From the NCBI GenBank assembly GCA_907163345.1, contig CAJQUN010000128.1:1488001-1552000 (forward strand): 64,000 bases of DNA, in the 5' to 3' direction. A program made the position numbers and the translations under genes. Origin of the DNA: Haberlea rhodopensis. Its lineage: Eukaryota; Streptophyta; Magnoliopsida; Lamiales; Gesneriaceae. Below, piece after piece: positions 1 through 11,375 of the stretch (position 1 is the stretch's first letter; each line of letters opens with the position of its first letter). The notes beneath the pieces are model-generated. The model did not search any database. It was not told the origin of the DNA and saw only the letters and a program-made list of their open reading frames with translations.

Positions 1-396
1 AGTGACGGGTTGGAGGGGAAAAATGATTTCTAAAATTAAAATCTCGGGTTCAACTGGTATTTATAGCAATAATACCCCGAAATACTAATAGTCCCACAAA
101 TACATCATGATTCATTAAAAATCATCTGTTTTCAAAAATTCTCTCTCTAACTCCAAAACCCCCTACCGGTGTCCACACTAAGCACCCCAGATCCCGAGTC
201 ACACTAAAAACCCAACTCATAGGTTTTTCACCGGAATGAGAATACAATCTCAACCTCGGGATCCAACGATCCCAACTACCCAAATAGACGAGCCCAGAAG
301 GCCCAACACCGAGATTAAACTCCAAATCGCTACGTAAAACAACTTTAAGGATTATTAACACTCCGGGATTAACATCTATAATCCCTGGTCATCACA
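1..396 (-). mobile_element. A-family LARD LTR, 5' portion, cut by window edge
   Basis: This is the start of an A-type LTR on the minus strand. Its outer TG end lies at 396, where the reverse complement reads TGTGATGACCAGGGATTATA, as in the complete LTRs at 27307 and 34045. A TATA box in reverse (GGTATTTATAGC) lies at 56-67 and matches the A1 promoter position. The rest of the element lies left of the window. It abuts gag codons of element B at 397, so it is probably inserted in B gag. The target duplication cannot be checked because the other flank is missing. Whether it is a solo LTR or a complete element is unknown. Confidence 0.85.
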
Positions 397-847
397 GAGG
401 ATGAATTTACAAACTTGAGACAGGAATCAATGACAGTATCGGACTATGCTGTGCACTATTCTTCTTTGCTCCGGTATGTGCCACATATTGCTGTTAACAC
501 AAAGGCAAAGATCAGACAATTTTTGAAAGGTTTGAGGCCTGAATTGTTTGATAGGGTCATGTCCAATAACCCTACATCATATGAAGAAGCATTGACTAGA
601 GCCGAGATGGCTGAGATTGTCGTAGGGGTATAAAAAGATGTTGGACAAGCCCAACCACCTACATCTGACAGTATGAGACCTAGAGGAGAACCATTTAAAT
701 CACCACGAGGTGGTGCATCTTCATCTAGGTTTAGTGGGAAACGTTTTGGACCACGAAAAGGGGATGACCGAAAAGCTAAGGGACAGTCCCAAGGAAGTAG
801 TAGTAGTAGTGGACGAGGATTACAATGTTTTAAATGTGGAGGGCCAC
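397..847 (+). pseudogene. Element B gag, C-terminal fragment (Ty3/gypsy, Tekay-like)
   Basis: This is the nucleocapsid-proximal part of a retrotransposon Gag. It matches, almost residue for residue, the middle of the B' Gag encoded on the minus strand at 26255-27182 (shared block TNLRQxSMTVSDYAVHYSS). The frame runs from 397 through the retrotrans_gag helices, meets a nonsense TAA at 631-633 where B' has tyrosine, and continues in frame through a serine-rich linker. It reaches the first zinc knuckle (CFKCGG) at about 826-843, where the chimeric insertion begins. Gag resumes at 6541. The N-terminal half is lost to the A-type LTR on the left. It cannot make a working Gag. Confidence 0.9.
843..847. 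repeat. Target-site duplication GCCAC, left copy
   Basis: GCCAC at 843-847 is repeated at 6541-6545. Joining the two sides through one copy gives an uninterrupted gag reading across the zinc knuckles. This marks 848-6540 as a single integration unit. Confidence 0.85.
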
Positions 848-3170
848 TGTAAGACCCCAACACTTAAACTCGTCATTAGTTCATTTATGACGTCGTATGT
901 GTATAAATTTTTCATTTTCTTTTCATTCTTTAAAAAGAATGATTACATGTTTCACATGACATAACCAATGTTCAACAATATATGATCATCTCGACCAACA
1001 AACAGACTCAAGGTTTCACCCAATACCACTTTTACATTGTGGGTTTTTATAAAAATTTGGGCAGAGTCTCCCCACAAATTGAGCTATCCCAAAATAATAC
1101 CAATCACCAATATAATTCCCAGCCAGGGAAAAACACAATACTTAAAAGAAAACAAGACTCTAAATAAGTTCCCAGCTAGGGAAAACACCACACTAATAAG
1201 ACATCAGAAGTGGGTTTCAACACCCTTATACAATCCATATAAAGACACAAGTGCTCACAGAAGAGCAACGAATACAAATACCAATCCTGATGCATAAATA
1301 ACATATACCATCAGCTCAACCTCATTTATCAGCTCAAACTCATACTACGCTTCTGGAAGCATCATCCCACAAGGTTCGAGCCTAGCACCCCAAGGCAGCA
1401 TCGTACCTGTTGTACCTGTTTCAACAGAAACAGCCCCCACACAGGGTGAGCATACCCCAACTCAATATTCAATCACAAATCGATATACAAAATCATAATG
1501 CAACAGTTTAGATCATTCAAAGCTCATAAAATATACTCCCTGTACAATTCCGAGTTTGTATAGCTTCCACGCACTGTTCCTGTTTCAAACTCACGCACAT
1601 TCATAATGTCAAGTTTAGTATTATCATCGAAAGCGTGATACTCAACGACACTATGAATTCAATACAACAACAATATATTATTTATGCTCAACATAAATAA
1701 TTCAACATCAACGTACACCTGGTTATCCCACTATCTCATTCTCGACACTTTCTCATATCGCTCATGCCCAAGGCATCAATACTCAACTAGTATAATCGGA
1801 TCACGTACCACCACGTGTCCTTCACACAACACATGTATACACATATTCCTTTCTTTACTCATCTTCTTGGATCACGTATAAATACGTATCTACCAAACTA
1901 CGCATTTTAAACTCAATTATCAGATTCAATCGATTAACCTGAAACATCATATTTAAATTACATGTGTACATGAATGTATATATACTAGATATACCTGCTC
2001 GTACGTCACCACGTACCTTATAGTCGACAACTTGAACAAGCATCAACGTCCGAAGTCTCATGTAGTGTCTATATCGAACACCAATATATTGTTAGCTCAT
2101 ATTCAAAGCAATTAATATCATTAAACACTTTTCATTTCATGCTTCATAGTTTACACGAACAAACCAATAATCCTCCATTTAATCAAGTTATCCACCCTCT
2201 CAACTTAATAGTTAGTTCATAGATTTGACATTCAAGTACTCAACAAAGTCTCCAATTCATGCTATTGCATACATGCGAGTATATTCATTAATATACACTT
2301 TAAGAGATGCTAGAACCTATGTCTACATGTATTTACAACACTTATGCACTCACTAATGCACATTTAAACATGAACACAACACAAGCTCGCACACGCAGTT
2401 ACGCACGCAGCAACATTCAGCAGCCTAAATTCCTCAATATCAATGTTTAAATCCGACTAGAACTCTACCAAGCTATGAGCCACAAAGAGTAGCTTTCACC
2501 ACACAATTTACAAGGCTTTGAGTCAATTCTCTAACACCATTTAATCATATTTTCAAACACCATATCAGCACCCTTTTTAAGTCCACAACAGCCCCAACAA
2601 ATTGGCCATAACAGCCCCAAAAACTGAACAAGCTGTCCAAAACAGTTTTAAAATTCGAATCTAAAACGATGCAGAATTTTCGCCCAAAATACGCACCAAA
2701 AATCACCCCAAAACAAGTAATAATTGATTACAAGAATTAAAAAAAAATCCCTGAACCTCAACAAAGTTTCGACCAACATTTGTCCCAAGAACAGCAAAGA
2801 AATCGAGCCAAAATACAGTAGGAAATCGATTACAAACAGCAAAGTTTCGAACCACATATCAACAGATTTTAAAATCATAAAATGGCAGATCTTTAAGCCT
2901 AGCAGCAGCATGTTCTTCAAGCCAAGCAACATCAAAATTTCGAACCATCTTCAGCCTAAAATTTCGAAATATATACAACAGGGTTTGGACCCAAAAATCA
3001 GCAAAGATCGAACCCTTAACAGCAAAAAAATCGAGCAAAGTGAGGGGTAAATGAACAAGGTATCAAGTAGCATCTTACCCTCAAGAATCTTGAACGAAAA
3101 ATGGGCCAAAATCTTTTGCTGCTGCGTGAGAATGGGGATGGCGTGCAGAATGGGGAGAGGAAGTGAGGGG
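848..3170 (-). mobile_element. A/E-like LARD LTR fragment covering R-U5 only
   Basis: The segment resembles the U5 and R part of A and E LTRs. It contains the TGTAAG terminus, a CCAGCCAGGG-like block near 1121-1190, the ACAGCCCCCACAC...GGTGAGCAT block near 1429-1455, the GTACGT/ACGTAC hairpin at 2001-2016, and an AT-rich part with many TTCGAA-like words to about 3000. It stops near 3170 inside a purine-rich tract (GAGAGGAAGTGAGGGG at 3155-3170). In the A2 LTR the equivalent tract lies just downstream of the TATA box. The TATA box and U3 are absent. No coding potential was seen here. Confidence 0.75.
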
Positions 3171-4541
3171 CGGCAGGTTGGAGTTGCGTCAAGGGATCCT
3201 GCATCGTGCTCACAGTAGCAAATTTAGCATCCATCCAGGTGGGAGAAAGATGTACAAGGACTTGTGTGATCAATTTTGGTGGAGACGGATGAAGAGAGAC
3301 GTTATGTCATTCGTTAAGAAGTGCCTAATTTGCCAACAAGTGAAAGCAGAAAGGCAGAGGCCCGGAGGCGAGTTGAAGAGTTTAGATATACCAGAGTGGA
3401 AGTGGGAGCACATCTCTATGGACTTCGTGACCCACTTGCCAAGGACTGCCTCGGGATTCGATGCGATCTGGGTGATTGTAGATCGACTGACGAAGGTGGC
3501 CCACTTCATTCCATATAGTATGACTTTCACATACTTAAAGATGGCCCAGTTGTATGTACGGGACGTGGTGAGATTGCACGGCATCCCAGTCTCGATTGTG
3601 TCTGATAGGGACCCGCGGTTCACATCGCACTTTTGGGAGGGTCTTCAATTGGCTTTGGGTACAGAAGTGAGGCTGAGTACGGCTTATCACCCTCAGACAG
3701 ATGGTCAGACAGAGCGTACCATACAGACGCTTGAGGACATATTGAGGGCGTGTGTTTTGGAGTTCGATACTCCGTGGCAAGATTTAGTGCCACTAGTGGA
3801 GTTCTCTTATAACAACAGTTATCAGGCGAGCATTCAGATGGCTCCATTCGAGGCCCTTTACGGTCGACGATGTAGGTCACCATTGTACTGGGAAGATTTG
3901 ACTAGTAAGGCGGTCGGAGGACCGGAATTGATTCGTGAAATGGAAGAGAAAATCAAAGTGATCCGTCGGAAAATGAAAGCGGCTCAAGATAGGCAAGCGG
4001 CCTATGCTAATAAGCGACGGCGACCATTGGAATTCCAAGTAGGAGATTGGAATTCCAAGTAGGAGACAGAGTCTTTCTAAAAATCTCACCTTTCAGAGGT
4101 GTAGTTCGTTTCGGTATGCGTGGGAAGTTGTCTCCGAGATATGTTGGGCCGTACGAGGTATTGCAGCGCATCGGCACTTTGGCTTACCGTTTGGCCCTAC
4201 CGCCGTCCTTGTCTGGTATACATGATGTCTTCCATGTATCTATGTTGAGGAAGTATGAACCAGACCCGTCTCATGTGTTGCAACCTTCTGAGGTTCAGTT
4301 GAGTTCAGATGTATCCTATGTTGAACGGCCAGTCAGGATTCTGGATCGTGAGGATCGAAGACTTCGAAGCAAGGTAATACCGATGCTCAAGGTTCAGTGG
4401 GATCGTCGGGGTGTCGAAGAGGCCACGTGGGAGACGGAACGGCATATGGTGCAGCACTACCCGGAACTATTCTCTGGTATGTGTTTATGTTTAGTCTCTT
4501 TTGGGGTAGGTGCATGCGATTTCGAGGACGAAATCTTATAA
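3171..4541 (+). pseudogene. C'-type integrase-chromodomain pseudogene, 5'-truncated
   Basis: The 3' end of a Ty3/gypsy pol gene. In order it shows the integrase HHCC zinc region (H of HRAHSS, H of HPGG, then CLICQQ), the catalytic core with D in MDFVTHLP, D in VSDRDPRF and E in DGQTERTIQ, the YNNSYQASI block, the GPYEVLQRIG (GPF/Y) module and a chromodomain-like tail (VQWDRRGVEEATWE). It closely resembles the integrase of element C. Everything upstream of the zinc region is missing. A 20-bp tandem duplication at 4027-4066 shifts the frame, so two overlapping pieces (about 3163-4062 and 4047-4541) replace one reading frame. It cannot give a functional protein. Confidence 0.9.
4027..4066 (+). 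repeat. 20-bp perfect tandem duplication inside integrase
   Basis: The unit beginning TTGGAATTCC occupies 4027-4046 and is repeated exactly at 4047-4066. Elements B, B' and C have a single copy here. Twenty is not a multiple of three, so it breaks the frame. The unit contains the palindrome TTGGAATTCCAA. Confidence 0.95.
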
Positions 4542-4550
4542 GTAGGGGAG
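4518..4550 (+). promoter_or_regulatory. Pre-PPT hairpin and polypurine tract of C'
   Basis: GATTTCG-AGGA-CGAAATC (4518-4535) forms a 7-bp stem with a 4-nt loop. It is followed by the purine tract AGTAGGGGAG (4541-4550), the plus-strand primer site, right before the LTR start at 4554. Confidence 0.75.
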
Positions 4551-5301
4551 TATTGTGATGTCCCCGAAATGGTTCATTGTGTTTAAGGCATAAATTGTGT
4601 TCGTATGAGTAATTATGATTAATTATGGAGGTAATTGCCTTATGTGTTAGAATTAATTGCCATGTGGAAATGCTTGGTCATGTGGGCTGGTAGAGCATTT
4701 CAGGGTGCACGTTATGCATGTTGGGTAATCGGGTGTTATAAGGGCTTGCATGTGCTAGTAGTCTTTTATTTTGTGAAACGTGCATTTAATTGGTATTTGG
4801 CGCATTGTGGTGATATGTGTCTAAAATACAATGTTGGGCATAAATTGCATCATGTTAGGAAGTGGGGTGTAAAATTGGATTAACTCTCATAAACCACTAT
4901 AACCTCATATATCTTTACCCCCTCACATTACTCAACCCCCAACACTTTTCAAACCCTACCCTCCTCCTCTCATTTTCGAGTGGGACTCCAAGGTGGAAGA
5001 GAAGTTCTTGCAAAACTTGATTCTTGTGATTTCTTGGTAAGATTTGGGTCCTAGGATGTATATATATATTATCCCTTGTTGTTTTGTGAAGTTTATTGTG
5101 ATTTTGGGTGGTGGTTTGGAGTATGAAATGGGTTTATTTGGGTTGGTATGTTTTGTGGTTGGGTGTGGGATTTTGGGGTTGTTTTATGATGTATATTGAA
5201 GGTTTAAAGTGTTTTTGTGTTTTGGGTTTGTTGGTATAAGTGTTGTGGAAGTTGGGAAGGAATTTTTGGTGTAAAAATGGTGGAAATCGTGTGTCTGTGT
5301 G

Positions 5302-5516
5302 AGGCGATCGATCGCCTGAAAAGAGGCGACCGATCGCCTAAGGGCAGTGGGCTTCTCGCAGGGCAGGCGATCGATCGCCTAAAATGAGGCGACCGATCGC
5401 CGAGAGGCAGTAGCCAAACCAAGGTTTAGGCGATCGATCGCCATGTTTGAAGCGATCGATCGCCGCGAAGAAAAATTTGAGGCGATCGATCGCCTCAGTG
5501 GAGCGATCGATCGCCA
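5302..5516 (+). repeat. Eight-palindrome GATCGATC block in the C' LTR
   Basis: Eight copies of (G)GCGATCGATCGC(C) or the GACCGATC variant start at 5306, 5328, 5369, 5391, 5432, 5454, 5484 and 5505. Intervals are 22, 41, 22, 41, 22, 30 and 21. Each pair can fold into a long hairpin with a loop of about 10 nt. Confidence 0.95.
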
Positions 5517-5674
5517 GCTGTGTAATTTTGAAAAATGTTGTATTTTGTTGAAATTTTGGTATTCGACTATTATTTGGCTTCTAATATTGAATTGTATGGT
5601 TGTGTAGAACCATCTCAGGTGCCAACAACGTCGAGGAGATAAAGTTATACAACTTCTCCACTTTTGAAACTAAG

Positions 5675-5692
5675 GTACGTAGTGAGACGTAC
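5675..5692 (+). repeat. GTACGT-AGTGAG-ACGTAC hairpin
   Basis: A perfect 6-bp stem with a 6-nt loop, flanked by AAG and GAGCAT. The same stem with different loops occurs in every LTR family of the window that retains this part. Confidence 0.85.
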
Positions 5693-5883
5693 GAGCATCG
5701 GGCGGTAAATCGTATTGCAACTTTAATGATGCATATTGTGAATAGTGTATCCATATATGTGATGGAATATGTGAAATGATAGTGTTATATCATGGTATTG
5801 GAATGGAATCAAATGTGTTTGATTATTGTGGTAGAATTGATGAGTGTTCCGGTAGCCTTTATCTCCGAGCGAGGGAGGTACTT

Positions 5884-6024
5884 GCCGCTGTCATATGAAG
5901 CGATGGTAGTATGATATTTGCCGCTGTCATGTCTAAGCGAAGTAACATGCCGCTGTCATTGTCGAAGCGAGGGATATCATATGATGCCGCTATATGTCGA
6001 AGCGAGGGGTCCTAAAATTCCGCT
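5884..6024 (+). repeat. Alternating CCGCT / AAGCG array in the C' LTR
   Basis: CCGCT words alternate with AAGCGA words about every 15-25 nt. Neighbours can pair as CGCT/AGCG stems with loops of variable sequence. It is the C' counterpart of the stem-loop arrays in the C and A LTRs. Confidence 0.7.
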
Positions 6025-6540
6025 ATTGTATTGGGACCGGAACAGTCACAATTCTAGTGATTAATGTGAAATATTGTGGATATAATTGGAAACGTGTTAT
6101 CGTTCATTATGTCGTGAGCTAATGATTTTGTGCATAAATTTGTGGAATAGGAACAACAGTGAAATGTGCTAATGTGGTGATCAAGGAGCATATCTATTAT
6201 TTGCCGCATGCGCTTAATTATTTTTGTTAAGTTGAATTGTGATTAAATGGTGATATTTATATGCTCATGGTGAGTTGTTCCTGTAGGTACGCTTTTGAAC
6301 AAAGGGGCTCAGGGTTGGGTTGAACTGTGAGCTGAAAGAGACTTGAAAGAAGTTAGATTACAGGATTTTTGTTAGTCGTATCATTCATTTTGGGAATGTA
6401 ATTAACTAACTACTGAAGTTTTATTTTTGGCCTGTAATTATATTGAGCTCACATAACAACCAGAACTCTAAGATGTATCTATTACATGTTTAGCCATATT
6501 TATATCTTGATTTCACCGTTAAGGAACTAGGGTCCTTACA

Positions 6541-6545
6541 GCCAC
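6541..6545. repeat. Target-site duplication GCCAC, right copy
   Basis: Matches 843-847 and restores the B gag reading immediately after the chimeric insertion. Confidence 0.85.
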
Positions 6546-9500
6546 ATTTTCAAAGAAATTGTCCACAGTTTGATACAGTGGTTTGTTTCCATTGTGGGAA
6601 GCCAGGACATGTGATCCGTGATTGTCCTCAAGTGGGTGGACAACAGAGAAGAGGACCCATGTCAGATAATACAGTACAACAGAGACCACAGGGAGTACCA
6701 CAGTCTGGTGGAGGACAGAGGGCAGGACCACCTCAGGCTCAGGTGTATGCACTGAACAGGGATGAAGCAGAGGCAGCTCCTGATGCTGTGATAGCGGGTA
6801 AGTGTACTTTATTAACTTATCCAGCTTTACTTTTGATTGATACTGGTGCATCACATTCTTTTGTTGCACAAAATTTTATTGACCGGTATCATATATGCTC
6901 GTCTCCACTGTTGATGCCTCTTTATCTTTCGACACCCATGGGAACTATTGTGATGGCTTGTCAGAGTGTGTCTGATTGTGATATTCAATTTGAGACTGAG
7001 TATGGATTACAAGCTGATTTGATTGTGTTAGAAATGACAGATTTTGATTGCATCCTTGGAATCGATGTATTGAGTAAATATCAGTCTGTTGTGGATTGTT
7101 GTCAGAAGATTGTAAGATTTCGGTCTGATACTGGAAATCAATGGTATTTCTATGGCCAGGGATCGAGGGCAAAGATTCCTTTGATATCAGCAATCCGAAT
7201 GTCGCGTTTGTTAGAACGTGGACATGCGGGTTATTTGATTTATGCCCTGGATGTAATTGAACAGAAAAGAGAAAGAAAAGTAGAGGAGATACCAGTGGTT
7301 GCAGAATATGCGGAAGTGTTTCCAGATGAGATACCTGGATTCCCACCGAGTCGAGAAGTGGAATTTGGTATTGATTTGATACCTGGTACTTCTGCAATTT
7401 CACGAGCTCCTTATCGGATAGCACCAACTGAATTGAAAGAATTGAAAACTCAATTACAAGACTTATTGGACAAGGGGTACATACGTCCTAGTGTATCGCC
7501 TTGGGGTGCTCCGGTCTTATTTGTTAAAAGAAGGATGGGACAATGCGACTGTGTATTGACTATCGACAATTGAACACGGTAACAATAAAGAATAAATATC
7601 CTCTTCCTCGTATTGATGATTTGTTTGATCAGTTGCAGGGATCAAGGATTTATTCTAAGATTGATTTGAGGTCAGGATATCATCAAATACGTGTGAGGGA
7701 AGGAGATATACAGAAGACAGCATTCAGAACTCGCTATGGACATTATGAGTTTCTGGTGATGCCATTTGGAGTGACAAATGCTCCTGCTGTCTTTATGAGT
7801 TTAATGAATCGTGTGTTCCAGGAATACCTTGATCGTTTTGTCATTGTCTTTATCGATGATATACTGATCTATTCGGAGAGTGATGCAGAACATGTTCAAC
7901 ATTTGCATATGGTATTGCAATTGTTGAGGACACATCAGTTATATGCCAACCTCAGTAAGTGTGAGTTTTGGTTGACTAGTGTTGGCTTTTTGGGGCATGT
8001 AATTTCAGAAGAAGGTATATCAGTTGATCCGAAGAAAATCGAAGCAGTGTTGGATTGGTCAGCACCTACTTCTATGCCAGAGATTCGTAGTTTCTTGGGT
8101 TTGGCTGGATATTATAGACGGTTTGTTGAAGGATTTTCAGCGATTGCCAAATCATTGACACAATTGACACAGAAAGGAGTACCATTTCGATGGTCAGAGA
8201 CTTGTGAGCGTAGTTTTCAGGAATTTAAACATCGATTGACTACAGCTCCAGTTTTGATTATTCCATCGGAGCATGACAGGTTTGCCTTATATACTGATGC
8301 ATCATTACTAGGTTTGGGTTGTGTATTGATGCAGGATAAACATGTTGTGGCTTATGCATCACGACAGTTGAAGCCACATGAAATGCGATATCCAGTGCAT
8401 GATTTGGAATTGGCTGCCATTGTCTTTGCCTTGAAGATATGGCGACATTATTTATATGGTACGTCGTTTACCATATACACAGATCATAAGAGTTTAAAGT
8501 TTTTATTTACGCAAGCAGAGTTGATATGAGACAAAGAAGATTGATGGATCTGTTGAAAGATTATGATTGTGAGATTGAATATCATCCAGGAAAGGCTAAT
8601 CTTACAGCAGATGCCTTGAGTCGAAAAGTACATCATACAGCTAATGAGATGATTCATGTATCTGCGTTGATGACTTCTTGTTGTACTTTGGGTTATGATT
8701 TTGATGTGGAAACAGTGCCAGTACGGGTATCAACATTATTGGTTGAACCTGACATTTTTGACAAAATCAGAAAGGCACAAATGACTGATGATGAGGTACA
8801 GCATTGGAAAGAAATGATAAGTCAAGGAAAACATCACAGTTTGTACTTGCAAATGATGGAATTCTAAAATACAAGACTTGTTGGGTAGTACCTGCGATAT
8901 TAGGACTACGCCAAGAACTACTACAACGTGCTCATTGTAGTAGATAAAATATACATCCTGGAGGAAAGAAAATGTATCATGATTTACGTACACAATTTTG
9001 GTGGAAACGTATGAAACAGGATGTGTTGAACTTTGTGAAACGATGTTTGATCTGTCAATAAGTGAAAGCGGAAATACAGAAACCAGGAGGTGAATTACAT
9101 AGTTTGGAAATTCCTCAGTGGAAATGGGAACATATCACGATGGATTTGTGACTCATTTACCACGGACGTCTTCTGGTTGCGATGCTATTTGGGTGATCGT
9201 TGACCGACTCACCAAAGTATCTCATTTTGTGCCATATTGTATGACATTTACATATCTGAGAATGGCACAGTTGTACATTCAACATGTAGTGAGACTACAT
9301 GGTATACCAGTTTCCATTGTATCGGATAGGGATCCGAGATTTACTTCTCATTTTTGGGAAGGGTTACAGACAGCGTTGGGAACTGAAGTGCGGTTGAGTA
9401 CAGCATATCATCCTCAGACAGATGGACAAACAGAGCGTACAATACAGACACTTGAGGATATGTTGCGTGCCTGTGTATTAGAGTTTGATACCTCTTGGCA

Positions 9501-10335
9501 AGAGTCATTGCCATTAGTGGAATTTTCAAATAACAACAGTTATCAGTCTAGTATACAGATGGCACCATTTGAGGCTTTGTATGGGCGACGATGTAGATCG
9601 CCATTGTATTGGGATGATGTGGATCATTCTTCCTTACATGGACCGGATATGATTCATGAAATGGAAGAGAAAGTAAAGGTAATTCGATTGAAACTTAAAG
9701 CTGCTCAGGACAGACAGGCTACTTATGCCAATAAGCGACGTAGACCACTTGAATTTCAAGTTGGAGACCGGGTGTTCTTGAAAATTTCACCTTTTAAAGG
9801 TGTAGTACGGTTTGGTAAGAGTGGAAAATTGTCTCCACGGTATGTTGGTCCGTATGAGGTATTGCAACATATTGGTACGTTGGCATATCGATTGGCACTA
9901 CCACCGGCCTTGAGTAGTATTCATGATGTTTTTCATGTTTCACTGTTGAAGAAGTATGAACCAGATCCGAGTCATGTATTACAGTTACCTGATGTACAGT
10001 TGGATACAGATGTGTCGTATGAGGAACGACCGGTTATGATCTTGGATCGAGATAACCGCAGGTTACGTAATAAAGTGATTCCTATGGTTAAAGTACAGTG
10101 GGACAGACGGGGTGTCGAAGAGGCAACGTGGGAGACGGAGCAGCATATGATGCAACGGTATCCTGATTTGTTTTTTGGTATGTTGATATGTTATTTATAC
10201 ATGTTTCTTATGTTGTATATCTCATATGCATGTATTATGTTTGTATATGCAATTTCGAGGACGAAATTTATTGAGTGGGGGAGAATTGTAATGCCTCGAT
10301 TTGTTTTATACACGTGTGATATGATTCTGGTATAA
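6546..10335 (+). pseudogene. Element B gag C-terminus and pol, degenerate
   Basis: This continues B Gag with the second zinc knuckle (CFHCGKPGHVIRDC near 6580-6625). Then come aspartic protease (DTGASHSF at about 6839-6862), reverse transcriptase (LPRIDD, FIDDIL near 7852), RNase H (YTDAS near 8290), integrase (HHCC near 8930-9060; core 9140-9450), the GPYEVLQ module and a chromodomain-like tail ending near 10170. The ORF extends to 10335 into the LTR. Lesions seen: a frameshift near 7530-7545, a one-base loss creating TGA at 8527-8529, TAA at 8945-8947, TAA at 9059-9061, and a one-base loss near 9147. B' on the other strand is its close relative and lacks these breaks. It is not functional. 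The family role is copying element RNA and integrating it, with the chromodomain guiding target choice. Confidence 0.92.
10251..10285 (+). promoter_or_regulatory. Pre-PPT hairpin and polypurine tract of B
   Basis: AATTTCG-AGGA-CGAAATT at 10251-10268 is a 7-bp stem. The purine run GAGTGGGGGAGA follows at about 10273-10284, just before the LTR start TGTAATGCCTCG at 10287. Confidence 0.8.
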
Positions 10336-11015
10336 TTATATCACTTGGCAGTATGATAATGGGGGTTCGGGTGGAACCAGGAATGAATTAATACATGTAT
10401 GAAATGATATATGGCAAGGGCAAGGAATGAAACATGGTGTACAATGATTTAAATAATAACATATCAAGCAACATGGACTAGTATGCATTTGATTTGAATT
10501 TCATATGCCTTTGCCTTTCATTTAAGGTTGCATTAGCATGTGAATTTGAGTTTGGATTTACATGTTTATGTTAGTTGTCATGTTATTATAGCAAGTGGCT
10601 ATATGAAGGGGATTAGTGAGCTTAAACTCACAATACACCATTTTACACCTACTAAAACACTACACAAGCTCTACTCCATCTCTTTCAAGTTCTTGTTGGT
10701 TTGAGCTTGGGATTCACTTGTGAATTGAGCTAGGAAGTTGTGTAAAGTGAAATTGTACCATCTTGGTAAGGAATTCATAGTTTTTCACTTGAATTGTGTA
10801 GTTGGTGTTGAAGTATGTGAATTTGAATATCAAATATTTATGCTTAGAATCATAACTTGTTTCTTTGCCAAGAATTGGATTCTAGGATGTTAGAAACATG
10901 TTTATATGATCCTAGGGATGTCATGAAATGTGGTTAAATAAGAGGAAATGAATTGTGCAAGAAATACCATGAAGATATGCTTGAAATCGCCATGGTTTGA
11001 AATGTTCGAAGCGCA

Positions 11016-11211
11016 GCGATCGATCGGTAAGGATTTCCGATCGATCGACGCTGACAGAAACATTTGAAGGCTGTTTGAGCATGCGGCGATCGATCGGTGA
11101 TTTTGAGGTGATCGATCGGTACATGTGGCGATCGATCGGTGCTTTTGTTCGATCGATCGGTGAAGAGTGAATAGTTCGGCGATCGATCGAGAATCTGGGG
11201 CGATCGATCGG
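11016..11211 (+). repeat. Eight-palindrome GATCGATC block in the B LTR
   Basis: GATCGATC starts at 11018, 11039, 11088, 11110, 11130, 11151, 11181 and 11202 (intervals 21, 49, 22, 20, 21, 30, 21). Flanks differ from the C family (often CGGT instead of CGCC), but the core and pair spacing are kept. Confidence 0.95.
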
Positions 11212-11375
11212 TGATGGCAGATTGTTGAAAAATGTTAAATTTTTGTAACATTTATTTTGAAGCCTCTTATAACATGGTATATTGTTCATGTGTTTGTAGC
11301 ACCATCACAGGGGACGGGGCAAAGAGGCAATTAGCCATCAAAGCCTGATTTATCGCTTTTGTTATCGTATACCAG

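Larger units (their letters stand above)
848..6540 (+). mobile_element. Chimeric LTR-retroelement insertion (LARD R-U5 plus Tekay int and LTR)
   Basis: The insertion is bounded by 5-bp GCCAC repeats and splits B gag. Its left end starts TGTAAGACCCC, which is the reverse complement of an LTR 3' end. Its right end finishes GGTCCTTACA, also an LTR 3' end. A normal element would start with a U3 end (TGTGATG). Inside are three parts: an A/E-like LTR segment in minus orientation without its U3 (848 to about 3170), a truncated integrase-chromodomain gene of C type in plus orientation (about 3171-4541), and a complete 1987-bp C'-type LTR (4554-6540). There is no 5' LTR, gag, protease or RT. The origin is discussed in the findings. 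Confidence 0.8.
4554..6540 (+). mobile_element. C'-type LTR, complete (3' LTR position)
   Basis: A 1987-bp LTR from TGTGATGTCCCC to GGTCCTTACA. It follows the order of the C LTR: a pyrimidine-rich leader zone near 4910-4980, a GATCGATC palindrome block (5302-5516), the GTACGT/ACGTAC hairpin (5675-5692), an AGCG/CGCT array (5884-6024), and a terminal part containing the word CCTGTAGGTACGCTTTTG. It is diverged from the C LTR at 13965, although the integrases are very similar. Confidence 0.85.

Noticed and set aside
10160..10335. An extra hydrophobic C-terminus on element B pol as an env-like or membrane protein.
   Set aside because: The hydrophobic codons are read-through of the spacer, PPT and LTR start. 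Related copies end the integrase-chromodomain region before this.
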